DNA of 64,000 nt from Clavibacter sp. B3I6 (GTDB lineage Bacteria; Actinomycetota; Actinomycetes; Actinomycetales; Microbacteriaceae), in contig NZ_JAUSYL010000001.1 in NCBI RefSeq assembly GCF_030816895.1, forward strand, positions 992,001 through 1,056,000, read 5' to 3'. Below, piece by piece: positions 55,445-62,151 of this stretch. Position numbers and translations under genes: made by a program. Within the stretch, counting starts at the first letter, position 1. Each line of letters opens with the position of its first letter. The notes under the pieces were generated by a model. It was not told the origin of the DNA. It did no database searches and worked only from the letters and a program-made list of their open reading frames with translations.

Positions 55445-57109
55445 CTACATGCGCTCGGGGGCGGAGACGCCCACGAGGTCCAGGCCGTTCGCGACGACCT
55501 GCCGGACCGCGTCGTTCAGCCACAGGCGCGTGCGGTGCAGGTCGGTGACCTCCTCGTCGCCCCGCGGGACCACGCGGCAGCTGTCGTACCAGCGGTGGTA
55601 GGAGCCCGCGAGCTCCTCGACGTAGCGGGCGACCCGGTGGGGCTCGCGGAGCTCGGCGGCCTGCGCGACGATCCGCGGGAACTCCTGCAGGAGCCCGAGG
55701 AGCGCCGACTCGGTCGGGTGCGTGAGCAGCTCCGGCGCGAAGGCGCTGCGGTCGACGCCCGAGCCCGCGGCGTTCCGGTCCACGGCGCAGGTGCGCGCGT
55801 GGGCGTACTGCACGTAGAAGACCGGGTTGTCGTTGGTGCGCTTGCCGAGGACCGCGAGGTCGATGTCGAGGTTCTGGTCGGCCGAGGAGCGGACGAGCGA
55901 GTAGCGGCCCGCGTCCACGCCCACGGCGTCGACGAGGTCGTCGAGCGTGACGATGGTGCCCGCGCGCTTGCTCATCTTCACCGGCTCGCCGTCCTGCAGC
56001 AGGTTGACCATCTGGCCGATCAGGATCTGCAGGTTCACGCCGGGGGTGTCGCCGAACGCCTGCACCATCGCCATCATGCGGCCGACGTAGCCGTGGTGGT
56101 CGGCGCCCAGCATGATGATGTTCTGCTCGAAGCCGCGCTCGCGCTTGTCGAGGTAGTAGCCGAGGTCGCCCGAGATGTAGGCGGGCTCGCCGGACGAGCG
56201 GATGACGACGCGGTCGCGGTCGTCCCCGAACGTGGTGGTGCGGAGCCAGACGGCGCCGTCCTCCTCGAAGACGTGGCCGAGCTCCTTGAGGCGCGCGACG
56301 GCGCGGTCGACGGCGCCGGACTCGTGCAGCGAGTCCTCGTGGAAGAACACGTCGAAGTCGACGCCGAAGTCGTGCAGCTTCTGCTTGATCTCGCCGAACA
56401 TCAGCTCGGTGCCGGCGCTCCGGAAGACCTCCTGCTGCGCCTCGCGCGGCAGGGCGTCGAGGTCGCCGTCGTAGCCCTCGACGACGCGCGCCGCGATCTC
56501 GCCGATGTAGGCGCCGCCGTAGCCGTCCTCGGGCGTGTCCTCGCCGAGGTGGCTGGCGAGCAGGCTGCGGGCGAACCGGTCGATCTGCGAGCCGTGGTCG
56601 TTGAAGTAGTACTCCCGCGTGACGTCGGCGCCCTCGGCCTGGAGGATCCGCGCGAGGCTGTCGCCGACGGCCGCCCAGCGGACGCCGCCGAGGTGGATGG
56701 GACCGGTCGGGTTCGCGGACACGAACTCGAGGTTGATCCGGATCCCCTCGAGGGTCGTGCCCCGCCCGTACGCCGGTCCGGCGTCGACGATGGTGCGCGC
56801 GAGGGCACCCGCGGCCGCCGCCTCGAGCGTGATGTTGATGAAGCCGGGTCCCGCCACGTCGACGCGCGCGACCTGCGGCAGGGCGTCGAGCGCCTCGGCG
56901 ATCTCGGCGGCCAGCACGCGGGGGCTCTCCCCCAGCGGCTTGGCGATCCGCATGGCGATGTTGGTGGCCCAGTCGCCGTGGTCGCGGTTGCGCGGGCGCT
57001 CGAGCACGACCATGTCCGGGCTGATCGCGAGGGCGTCGCCGCCCGGTCGTCGCCCGACCGTCCCGGCCACGATGTCGAAGAGGGCACCGGTCAGGTCAGG
57101 GGTCGTCAT
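55445..57109 (-). CDS. argS: Arginyl-tRNA synthetase
   Basis: Class I synthetase, 554 residues from ATG 57109. HIGH-like signature ANPTGPIHLGGVRWAAVGD and KMSKRAGT are both present, with the N-terminal Add1 domain recognising tRNA (RPRNRDHGDWATNIAMR) and an anticodon-binding C-terminal helical domain. The frame extends to 57796 but only as antisense shadow of the lipoprotein gene. Head of the argS-lysA chromosomal block. Confidence 0.95.
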   Translation of the reverse strand: MTTPDLTGALFDIVAGTVGRRPGGDALAISPDMVVLERPRNRDHGDWATNIAMRIAKPLGESPRVLAAEIAEALDALPQVARVDVAGPGFINITLEAAAAGALARTIVDAGPAYGRGTTLEGIRINLEFVSANPTGPIHLGGVRWAAVGDSLARILQAEGADVTREYYFNDHGSQIDRFARSLLASHLGEDTPEDGYGGAYIGEIAARVVEGYDGDLDALPREAQQEVFRSAGTELMFGEIKQKLHDFGVDFDVFFHEDSLHESGAVDRAVARLKELGHVFEEDGAVWLRTTTFGDDRDRVVIRSSGEPAYISGDLGYYLDKRERGFEQNIIMLGADHHGYVGRMMAMVQAFGDTPGVNLQILIGQMVNLLQDGEPVKMSKRAGTIVTLDDLVDAVGVDAGRYSLVRSSADQNLDIDLAVLGKRTNDNPVFYVQYAHARTCAVDRNAAGSGVDRSAFAPELLTHPTESALLGLLQEFPRIVAQAAELREPHRVARYVEELAGSYHRWYDSCRVVPRGDEEVTDLHRTRLWLNDAVRQVVANGLDLVGVSAPERM

Positions 57110-57117
57110 GGGGATCG

Positions 57118-57123
57118 ATCCTA
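57118..57123 (-). promoter_or_regulatory. -10 element of a probable argS leaderless promoter
   Basis: TAGGAT on the minus strand, eight bases before ATG 57109, with no ribosome binding site. Confidence 0.4.
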
Positions 57124-57320
57124 CCGGCGCGGTCGACGGCGTCCGGCTCCCGGGCAGCCCGCCCGGCCCTCCGCGCCGCCGCCCGGTCACGGCCGTGGAG
57201 CGTCCCAGCGCGGCGTCGCCCGGGGTCGGTACAGTGGCGGATCCCGCCCCCGCTCGCGGCTCGCCGCCGCGCGTCGAGCGTCGCACCCCGCGGCGCGCCC
57301 GGATCCGAAGGAGCACCACC

Positions 57321-57965
57321 ATGCCCGTCCGCCTCCCCGCGCCCGCCCGCTCCCGCCGCGCGCGCACCGCTCCTGCGGCGGCGGCCGCCGGCCTCGCCGT
57401 GGCCCTGCTCCTCACGGGCTGCTCGAACCCCGCCCCGCTCCAGCCCTCGACCCCCGACCCCTCGGCGAGCGCCGGCGGCGGGCAGGCGGCGGGCGGCGGA
57501 TCCGGCACCCGACCCACGGCCTCCCCCACGCCCGCACCGCCCCAGGGCACGCCGGTCACCACCACGTGCGACCAGCTGCTGCCGGACCTCGCCTCGTTCG
57601 CGCCCGGCTTCGCCACCGAGACGCTCCCCGCCGACACCGCCACCGACGGCGCGCGGGAGGACGTGCTCGCGATGCAGGGCATCGCGTGCGCCTTCCGGTC
57701 GGCGGACGGCACCGTCGTCGAGATCGACGTGGCCCAGCCCGTCGCGGCGGAGCTCCGGACCCGACGTGACGCCGCCATCCTGCAGACCGACCCCATCGCG
57801 GGCTACCCGGCGGGCGTCGAGGCCTACTTCGAGCTGCAGGACGAGATGGGCGTCGCGACCATCTACTCGTCGGAGCACATGGTGGTCATGCGCTCCGCGG
57901 CGTTCTACGAGCCCGGCGACCACGCCGAGCTCGGCAACGCGGTCCTGAGGAGGGTCGGCGGCTGA
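57321..57965 (+). CDS. Putative lipoprotein of unknown function
   Basis: 214 residues from ATG 57321 preceded by GAAGGAG. Twin-basic start, hydrophobic core and lipobox LLTGC (Cys at about residue 34) mark a lipoprotein. A Pro/Ser/Gly spacer of about 40 residues is followed by a folded domain starting TTTCDQLLPDLASFAPGF with two more cysteines (TCDQ, IACAF). I do not recognise the domain. Frames reaching further upstream are antisense to argS. Confidence 0.78.
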   Translation: MPVRLPAPARSRRARTAPAAAAAGLAVALLLTGCSNPAPLQPSTPDPSASAGGGQAAGGGSGTRPTASPTPAPPQGTPVTTTCDQLLPDLASFAPGFATETLPADTATDGAREDVLAMQGIACAFRSADGTVVEIDVAQPVAAELRTRRDAAILQTDPIAGYPAGVEAYFELQDEMGVATIYSSEHMVVMRSAAFYEPGDHAELGNAVLRRVGG

Positions 57966-57981
57966 TCCGGCGCGCGGCCCG

Positions 57982-58776
57982 TCAGCCGAGGCGGACGGGC
58001 GCGGCCACGTCGTCGAGCGGGAGCTCGTCGACCGTGGCGAGCACCTCCATCCGGGAGATGGTGACGAGGCTCCGCGTGTTGCTGAGGAACGCCGTGTCGG
58101 ACGCGTCGCGGCCCGTCGAGATGCGCAGCAGGCTCTGCCGCGGCGCGAGCCCGGTGGCGTCGACCACGTGCCATGCGCCCTCGACCCACGCCTCGGCGAC
58201 CGCGTGGAAGTCCATGGGGCTGAGGCCCGGCGCGTAGACGGCCGCGAGGCGCGCGGGCACGTCGAGCGCCCGCAGCATCGCGATGACGAGGTGCGCGTAG
58301 TCGCGGCACACGCCCCGGCGTGCGAGGAGGGTGCGGACGGCGCCGTCGGTGGGGAGGCTTGATCCGGGCGCGTAGCGCAGCGATCCGGCGACGAAGGCGC
58401 GCACGGCGTCGAGGAGCGGCAGGCCGTCGAGGCCGCGGAACTCGCCGCGGGCCGTGGGGAAGAGGGTGTCCGACTCGCAGTACCGGCTGGGGCGGCGGTA
58501 GATCCAGAGGTCGACGTCGTCGACGGGCACGGGGTCGCGGCGGCCCGTGACGGTGGCGCGGTACTCCATCGTGAGGACGCCGGCGCCGACGCCGAGGACG
58601 TGCAGGCGTGTGTCGTGCCGGTCGACCACCTCGGTCGCCGGGACGGGCACGCCGTCGAGGGCGAAGGCGAGGTGCTCGGAGGCGATGTCGGCGCCGCGGG
58701 CGACGGCGACCGCGAAGGCCATCTCGCTCTCGCCGGAGACCTGCAGCTCGAGGGAGGAGGAGACGTCGCGGCGCAT
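57982..58776 (-). CDS. Transglutaminase-like cysteine protease-fold protein
   Basis: 264 residues. C-terminal transglutaminase-like domain with the catalytic triad visible: Cys in RRGVCRDYAHLVIAML, His in MDFHAVAEAWVEGAWH and Asp in VVDATGLAP. N-terminal beta-rich domain (LELQVSGESEMAFAVAVARG, LDGVPVPATEV) as in bacterial transglutaminase-like proteins. I chose ATG 58776 because CACGAT sits six bases upstream; ATG 58809 would add eleven residues. Activity could be proteolytic or crosslinking. Convergent with the lipoprotein gene. Confidence 0.8.
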   Translation of the reverse strand: MRRDVSSSLELQVSGESEMAFAVAVARGADIASEHLAFALDGVPVPATEVVDRHDTRLHVLGVGAGVLTMEYRATVTGRRDPVPVDDVDLWIYRRPSRYCESDTLFPTARGEFRGLDGLPLLDAVRAFVAGSLRYAPGSSLPTDGAVRTLLARRGVCRDYAHLVIAMLRALDVPARLAAVYAPGLSPMDFHAVAEAWVEGAWHVVDATGLAPRQSLLRISTGRDASDTAFLSNTRSLVTISRMEVLATVDELPLDDVAAPVRLG

Positions 58777-58860
58777 GCGTACATCGTGGCACCGGAACCG
58801 CGTCGGCATCGCCGCCCGGGGCGGCGGACACGTGCGGGCTCGTGTGCCCCGCGCGGGTGC

Positions 58861-58935
58861 GGCCGCGGGTGCTGCCGGCTCAGGCGGCCGCGGGTGCTGC
58901 CGGCTCAGGCGGCCGCGGGTGCTGCCGGCTCAGGC
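58861..58935. repeat. 25-bp tandem repeat, three perfect copies
   Basis: The unit starting GGCCGCGGGTGCTGCC occurs at 58861, 58886 and 58911 without mismatch, followed by a partial fourth copy (GGCCGCGG). The length is not a multiple of three. The last copy contains the stop codon of the glutamine amidotransferase gene. A minisatellite likely to vary in copy number. Confidence 0.92.
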
Positions 58936-59700
58936 GGCCGCGGTGCCCGCCGGGTCGGCGGTCTCGCGTCGCGCGCACGCGTCGGCGAGCGCGCCGAGGA
59001 GGGCGGGCAGCTGGTCCCGCGCGGCCCCCGCGTCCTCCGGGTGCCACTGCACGCCGATGACGGGCGCGGTCTCGTGCTCCACCGCCTCCGGCACGCCGTC
59101 GGGCGCGACCGCGACGACGCGGAGGCCCGCTCCCGGGCGGTCGACGGCCTGGTGGTGGGCGCTGCGCACCGACAGCGCGGTGGATCCGAGCACGCCGGCC
59201 AGGCGGCTGCCCGGCGCGACGCGCACGTCGTGGTCGCGCATGACGGCCGTGATCTCCACCGCGTCGTTGCGGTGCTCCCCCACGCCCTCGATGTGCTGCT
59301 GCAGGGTGCCGCCGAGCGCGACGTTGACGATCTGGGCGCCGCGGCAGATGCCGAGCAGCGGCGTGCCCTCGGCGACGGCGCGGCGCACGAGCGCGATCTG
59401 GCCCGCGTCGGCGACCTCGCGGTGCGTCGACCGGCCCTCGTACTCGGCCGGTCCGCCGTAGAAGCGCGGCGCGACGTCCTCGCCGCCCATGATGACGACC
59501 GCGTCCGCGTCGCGCGTGCGGGCGAGGAGCGCGTCCACGCCCACGTCCTCCGCCGCGAGGTTCTCGACCTGCCAGCCGGCGTCGCCCGCGACCTCGGCCA
59601 CCCGCATGTTGAAGCCCTGCACCAGCGCCTGGTAGGCGGCGGCCTCGGGGCGGGAGCGGGTCACCTGCACGACGGCGAGGCGGCGGGGGGAAGCGGGCAT
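58930..59700 (-). CDS. Class I glutamine amidotransferase-like hydrolase (peptidase C26, PuuD-type)
   Basis: 256 residues from ATG 59700. Nucleophile Cys in LLGICRGAQIVNVALGG and His/Glu in VIGVQWHPEDAG, the PuuD/gamma-glutamyl-GABA hydrolase pattern; AVVIMGGEDVAPRFYG is also family-typical. Likely cleaves gamma-glutamyl amides in polyamine or glutamine-conjugate breakdown. The rest of a Puu pathway is not in the window. Its stop lies in the first-read copy of the 25-bp repeat. Confidence 0.85.
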   Translation of the reverse strand: MPASPRRLAVVQVTRSRPEAAAYQALVQGFNMRVAEVAGDAGWQVENLAAEDVGVDALLARTRDADAVVIMGGEDVAPRFYGGPAEYEGRSTHREVADAGQIALVRRAVAEGTPLLGICRGAQIVNVALGGTLQQHIEGVGEHRNDAVEITAVMRDHDVRVAPGSRLAGVLGSTALSVRSAHHQAVDRPGAGLRVVAVAPDGVPEAVEHETAPVIGVQWHPEDAGAARDQLPALLGALADACARRETADPAGTAAA

Positions 59701-59828
59701 GGGTCCAGTCTGCGTGCCGCACCTGGGCGCCGCACGCCGGTCGTCATGTTCCGCAACACGGGACGGGCACCGCGCCCCCGTGCCGTCCCGTCCCGCACCG
59801 CACGCCGCGTCCCGCGCGGACGTCCGCG

Positions 59829-60521
59829 TCAGGGCCAGACGAGCGTGTGCGACCAGGCGCCGTCGGGCCCGGACCGGTACATGATCCGCAGCTGCCCGTG
59901 GTCCTCCGTGGCCTGCCAGAACTCGACGACGGTCGGCTGCAGCACGTACGCCTGCCACGACTCCGCCACGAGGTCCGGATCCGCCTCGACGGCCTCGCGC
60001 GCCCGGGCGACGCGCGCGTCCCGCTCCTCGGCGTCCGGCATCGGCTCGCTCTGGTCGCCGGCGATGACCTCGGCGCGCGAGGACGGGTGCCGGGCGAGGA
60101 AGTCGCGCTCGCTCACCTCCCGGTCGCCGTGGAAGACGGGACCGGTCGCGCGGATCTGGCGGCCCCGCTCCCGCCAGTACGCGACGAGGGCCGCGCGCGG
60201 GTTCGCCTCGAGGTCGCGGCCCTTGGGGCTGTCGGCGAGGGAGGAGAACCAGAGGGCGCCGGGCTCGTCGTCGACCGTGGGCGTCACGTCCTTGAGCAGC
60301 AGGGTGCGCGCGCTCGGGCGGCCCTCCGCGTCCGCCGTCGCGAGGACGACCGCGTTCGGCTCGGCGGCGTCGTGCGCGACGGCGTCGCGGACCCACGCGA
60401 TGACGAGGTCGATCGGGTCGTCCGGCAGGTGCGCGGGGTCGAGCTCGGGGAACTCGTGGGGCTTCGGCTTCGCGCCCTTCAGGAGGTCGCGGACCGGGGT
60501 GGAGTCGTCGTCGTCTGCCAT
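59829..60521 (-). CDS. pdxH: Pyridoxamine 5'-phosphate oxidase
   Basis: FMN enzyme making pyridoxal phosphate. 230 residues. FMN-binding RTLLLKDVTPT and ANPRAALVAYWRERGRQIRA, with C-terminal VEFWQATEDHGQLRIMYRSG and SHTLVWP in place of the E. coli WxxxRLxP. Upstream of it lies a long non-coding gap. Confidence 0.88.
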   Translation of the reverse strand: MADDDDSTPVRDLLKGAKPKPHEFPELDPAHLPDDPIDLVIAWVRDAVAHDAAEPNAVVLATADAEGRPSARTLLLKDVTPTVDDEPGALWFSSLADSPKGRDLEANPRAALVAYWRERGRQIRATGPVFHGDREVSERDFLARHPSSRAEVIAGDQSEPMPDAEERDARVARAREAVEADPDLVAESWQAYVLQPTVVEFWQATEDHGQLRIMYRSGPDGAWSHTLVWP

Positions 60522-60664
60522 GCGCCGAGCCTAGGCCGCGCGGCCGGGGAGTCCGCGGGCGGGGGCCGCCGGAGGACGGGACGCCCCGCGCGGGGGCGCT
60601 CTTCGAGGCCGCGTCGGGATCGGATTGGTCCGGATCCCACTGGGTTTTTCCAGTACCGGCGGAC

Positions 60665-60694
60665 TTGGCTGCCCGCCGCGGGCGTCGCTACATT
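60665..60694 (+). promoter_or_regulatory. Promoter-like -35/-10 pair
   Basis: TTGGCT (60665-60670) and TACATT (60689-60694) are separated by 18 bases. No start codon with a ribosome binding site follows, so it could drive a non-coding transcript starting near 60701. Confidence 0.4.
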
Positions 60695-60700
60695 CATCAC

Positions 60701-60780
60701 CAGGCCCGCTCCCCCAGTTGGGCCCAGCACCACGCGGTGGGCGCCCGAGACCCGTCTCGGGCCCCGCCGCGTGTGTTCTC
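60701..60780 (+). ncRNA. Candidate small RNA
   Basis: From the predicted start after TACATT the sequence could form a first stem (GGCCC/GGGCC, 60703-60725 region) and then a long stem-loop, 60734-60770: GCGGTGGG and GCCCGAGA pair with TCTCGGGC and CCCGCCGC with one bulge, loop CCCG, followed by GTGTGTTCTC. This looks like a terminator, giving a transcript of about 75-80 bases. No open frame. Not matched to any known RNA family by me. Confidence 0.35.
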
Positions 60781-60915
60781 CGCATCCTCCGCACCGCCTG
60801 AGCGCGTGCGTCGAGGCGATGATGCGGATCGCGACGGGACGGCGCAGTCGCCCGGCCGACGTCGTGGCCAGCGCGTCCGATCGGTCCGACGCGCGCATCC
60901 CGGGCCCGGACGCAC

Positions 60916-60949
60916 GAGAGGCCGGCCCCGCGGACAGGACCGGCCTCTC
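60916..60949 (-). terminator. Hairpin downstream of tRNA-Arg
   Basis: Perfect 10-bp stem, GAGAGGCCGG (60916-60925) with CCGGCCTCTC (60940-60949), 14-base loop, 30 bases past the 3' end of the tRNA on its strand. Confidence 0.6.
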
Positions 60950-60978
60950 ACCGCACCAACACGGGATATGGGAAGGTG

Positions 60979-61050
60979 TGCCCCCAGGAGGATTCGAACC
61001 TCCGCCCCTGCCTCCGGAGGGCAGTGCTCTATCCCCTGAGCTATGGGGGC
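60979..61050 (-). tRNA. tRNA-Arg, anticodon CCG
   Basis: Read on the minus strand from 61050: acceptor stem GCCCCCA/TGGGGGC, D arm GCTC...GAGC, anticodon arm CTGCC-CTCCGGA-GGCAG with anticodon CCG (reads CGG), T arm GGAGG-TTCGAAT-CCTCC, discriminator A at 60979. 72 bases, no encoded CCA. Cloverleaf is complete. Confidence 0.95.
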
Positions 61051-61255
61051 CAGGGTGCGCGTGAGCGCGGGTCCCAGGGTAGCACCGGCCCGGAGGATCC
61101 CCGCGCCGCCCCCGCGACCCGGGCCGCCGACGTGGTTCCCCCTCCCGAGGAGACTCCCCGCTCCAGCACAGCCGCGACCCGCCAGGATGGAGGGAGGACG
61201 ACCGCCGCGCCGCCCGGGCGCGGCACCGAAGACCATCCCCACGAGGAGCGAATCC

Positions 61256-61495
61256 GTGAAGCTGTCCCGCATCGCCGCCGCCGCCACCGGCTTCCTGCGC
61301 ACGTCCAAGGGCCAGGACGTCGGCCGCACCGCCATCGACAAGGTGTCGGGCATCGCCGACAAGGCCACCGGCAGCAAGCACGCCGACAAGATCCAGAAGG
61401 CGCGCGAGGCCGCCGACCGACAGCTGCGGAACCTCGGCCCCGACGGCGGCCGCGGCCAGGGCCCCACGCCGCCCTCGACACCGCCCCGCCCCTGA
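61256..61495 (+). CDS. MT0933-type antitoxin-like protein
   Basis: 79 residues from GTG 61256 with GAGGAG upstream. The sequence KLSRIAAAATGFL and TAIDKVSGIADKATGSKHAD, with KIQKAREAADRQL, resembles the small helical MT0933/Rv0909 antitoxin family. The last 20 residues are Gly/Pro-rich. The stop codon overlaps a CTG that appears to start the 2H phosphoesterase gene, so the two would be translationally coupled. Many members of this family have no proven toxin, so the antitoxin role is tentative. Confidence 0.65.
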   Translation: MKLSRIAAAATGFLRTSKGQDVGRTAIDKVSGIADKATGSKHADKIQKAREAADRQLRNLGPDGGRGQGPTPPSTPPRP

Positions 61496-62112
61496 GCGCC
61501 GGCAGCCTCGAGCTCACGCTGGACGCGGCGTCCGACGCCGCCGTCCGCGCCTCCTGGCGCGCCCTCGCAGACGCCGGGCTGCCGAGCCTCGCCGACCACG
61601 CGAGCGACACCAACCGCCCGCACGTGACGCTGCTCGCGGCCGAGGGGCTCGGCGGATCCGCCGACGCGGACGTGCGGGCGACGGCCGCGTCGGGTCCCCT
61701 CCCCGTGCTCCGTCTCGGCGGCCTCGTCGTGTTCGGCGTGCCGCCCCGCGGCCTCGTGCTCGCGCGGCAGGTCGTGGTCGACGCGGCGCTGCTCGACCTG
61801 CACGCCCGGGTCCACGCCGCGGTCGACCGCGCGACCGACGAGGCCCGCGCCGTGGACCCGGATGCCGGCCCCGCCCCCGGGGTCATCCCCCACACGCGCC
61901 CCGGCTCCTGGACGCCGCACGTCTCCCTGGCGCTGCGGCTCACCGCCGAGCAGCTCGGGGCGGCCGTGGCGGCCCTCGGGCGGATCGAGCCGCTCGACGC
62001 GCCGCGGCGGCGGGGCTCCGCCGCTGGGATCCGCGCGACCGCACGACGACGGAGCTCGCGTGACCCGGATGCGGGCCGTCCGCACGGCTCCGGCACGCAC
62101 CTGCGCCACTAG
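61492..62112 (+). CDS. 2H phosphoesterase (2'-5' RNA ligase-like), probably from a CTG start
   Basis: 206 residues. Two H-x-T/S motifs, RPHVTLLA (residue 44) and TPHVSLAL, define the 2H superfamily, whose members open or seal 2',5' and 2',3'-cyclic phosphate bonds in RNA or nucleotides. The expected family start (S-L-E-L-T-L-D, then WRALADAGLPSLADH) begins right after the CTG at 61492, which overlaps the upstream TGA as CTGA; no ATG, GTG or TTG is available in frame before the conserved part. Downstream of an antitoxin-like gene and a tRNA. The last 35 residues are basic and unconserved. Confidence 0.75.
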   Translation: MSAGSLELTLDAASDAAVRASWRALADAGLPSLADHASDTNRPHVTLLAAEGLGGSADADVRATAASGPLPVLRLGGLVVFGVPPRGLVLARQVVVDAALLDLHARVHAAVDRATDEARAVDPDAGPAPGVIPHTRPGSWTPHVSLALRLTAEQLGAAVAALGRIEPLDAPRRRGSAAGIRATARRRSSRDPDAGRPHGSGTHLRH

Positions 62113-62151
62113 CCTGGAGGGAGCACGACCTTGAGACGACGGAGGAGTCGC

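Larger units (their letters stand above)
60522..60978. other. Long intergenic region between pdxH and tRNA-Arg
   Basis: About 457 bases without a gene that I can support. It contains a promoter-like pair and a large stem-loop (see candidate small RNA), and a 10-bp hairpin after the tRNA. The middle part 60780-60915 shows no recognisable element. Long frames through this region are shadows. Confidence 0.5.

Noticed and set aside
58861..58944. CRISPR-like direct repeats
   Set aside because: The 25-bp copies abut without spacers; no cas genes in the window.
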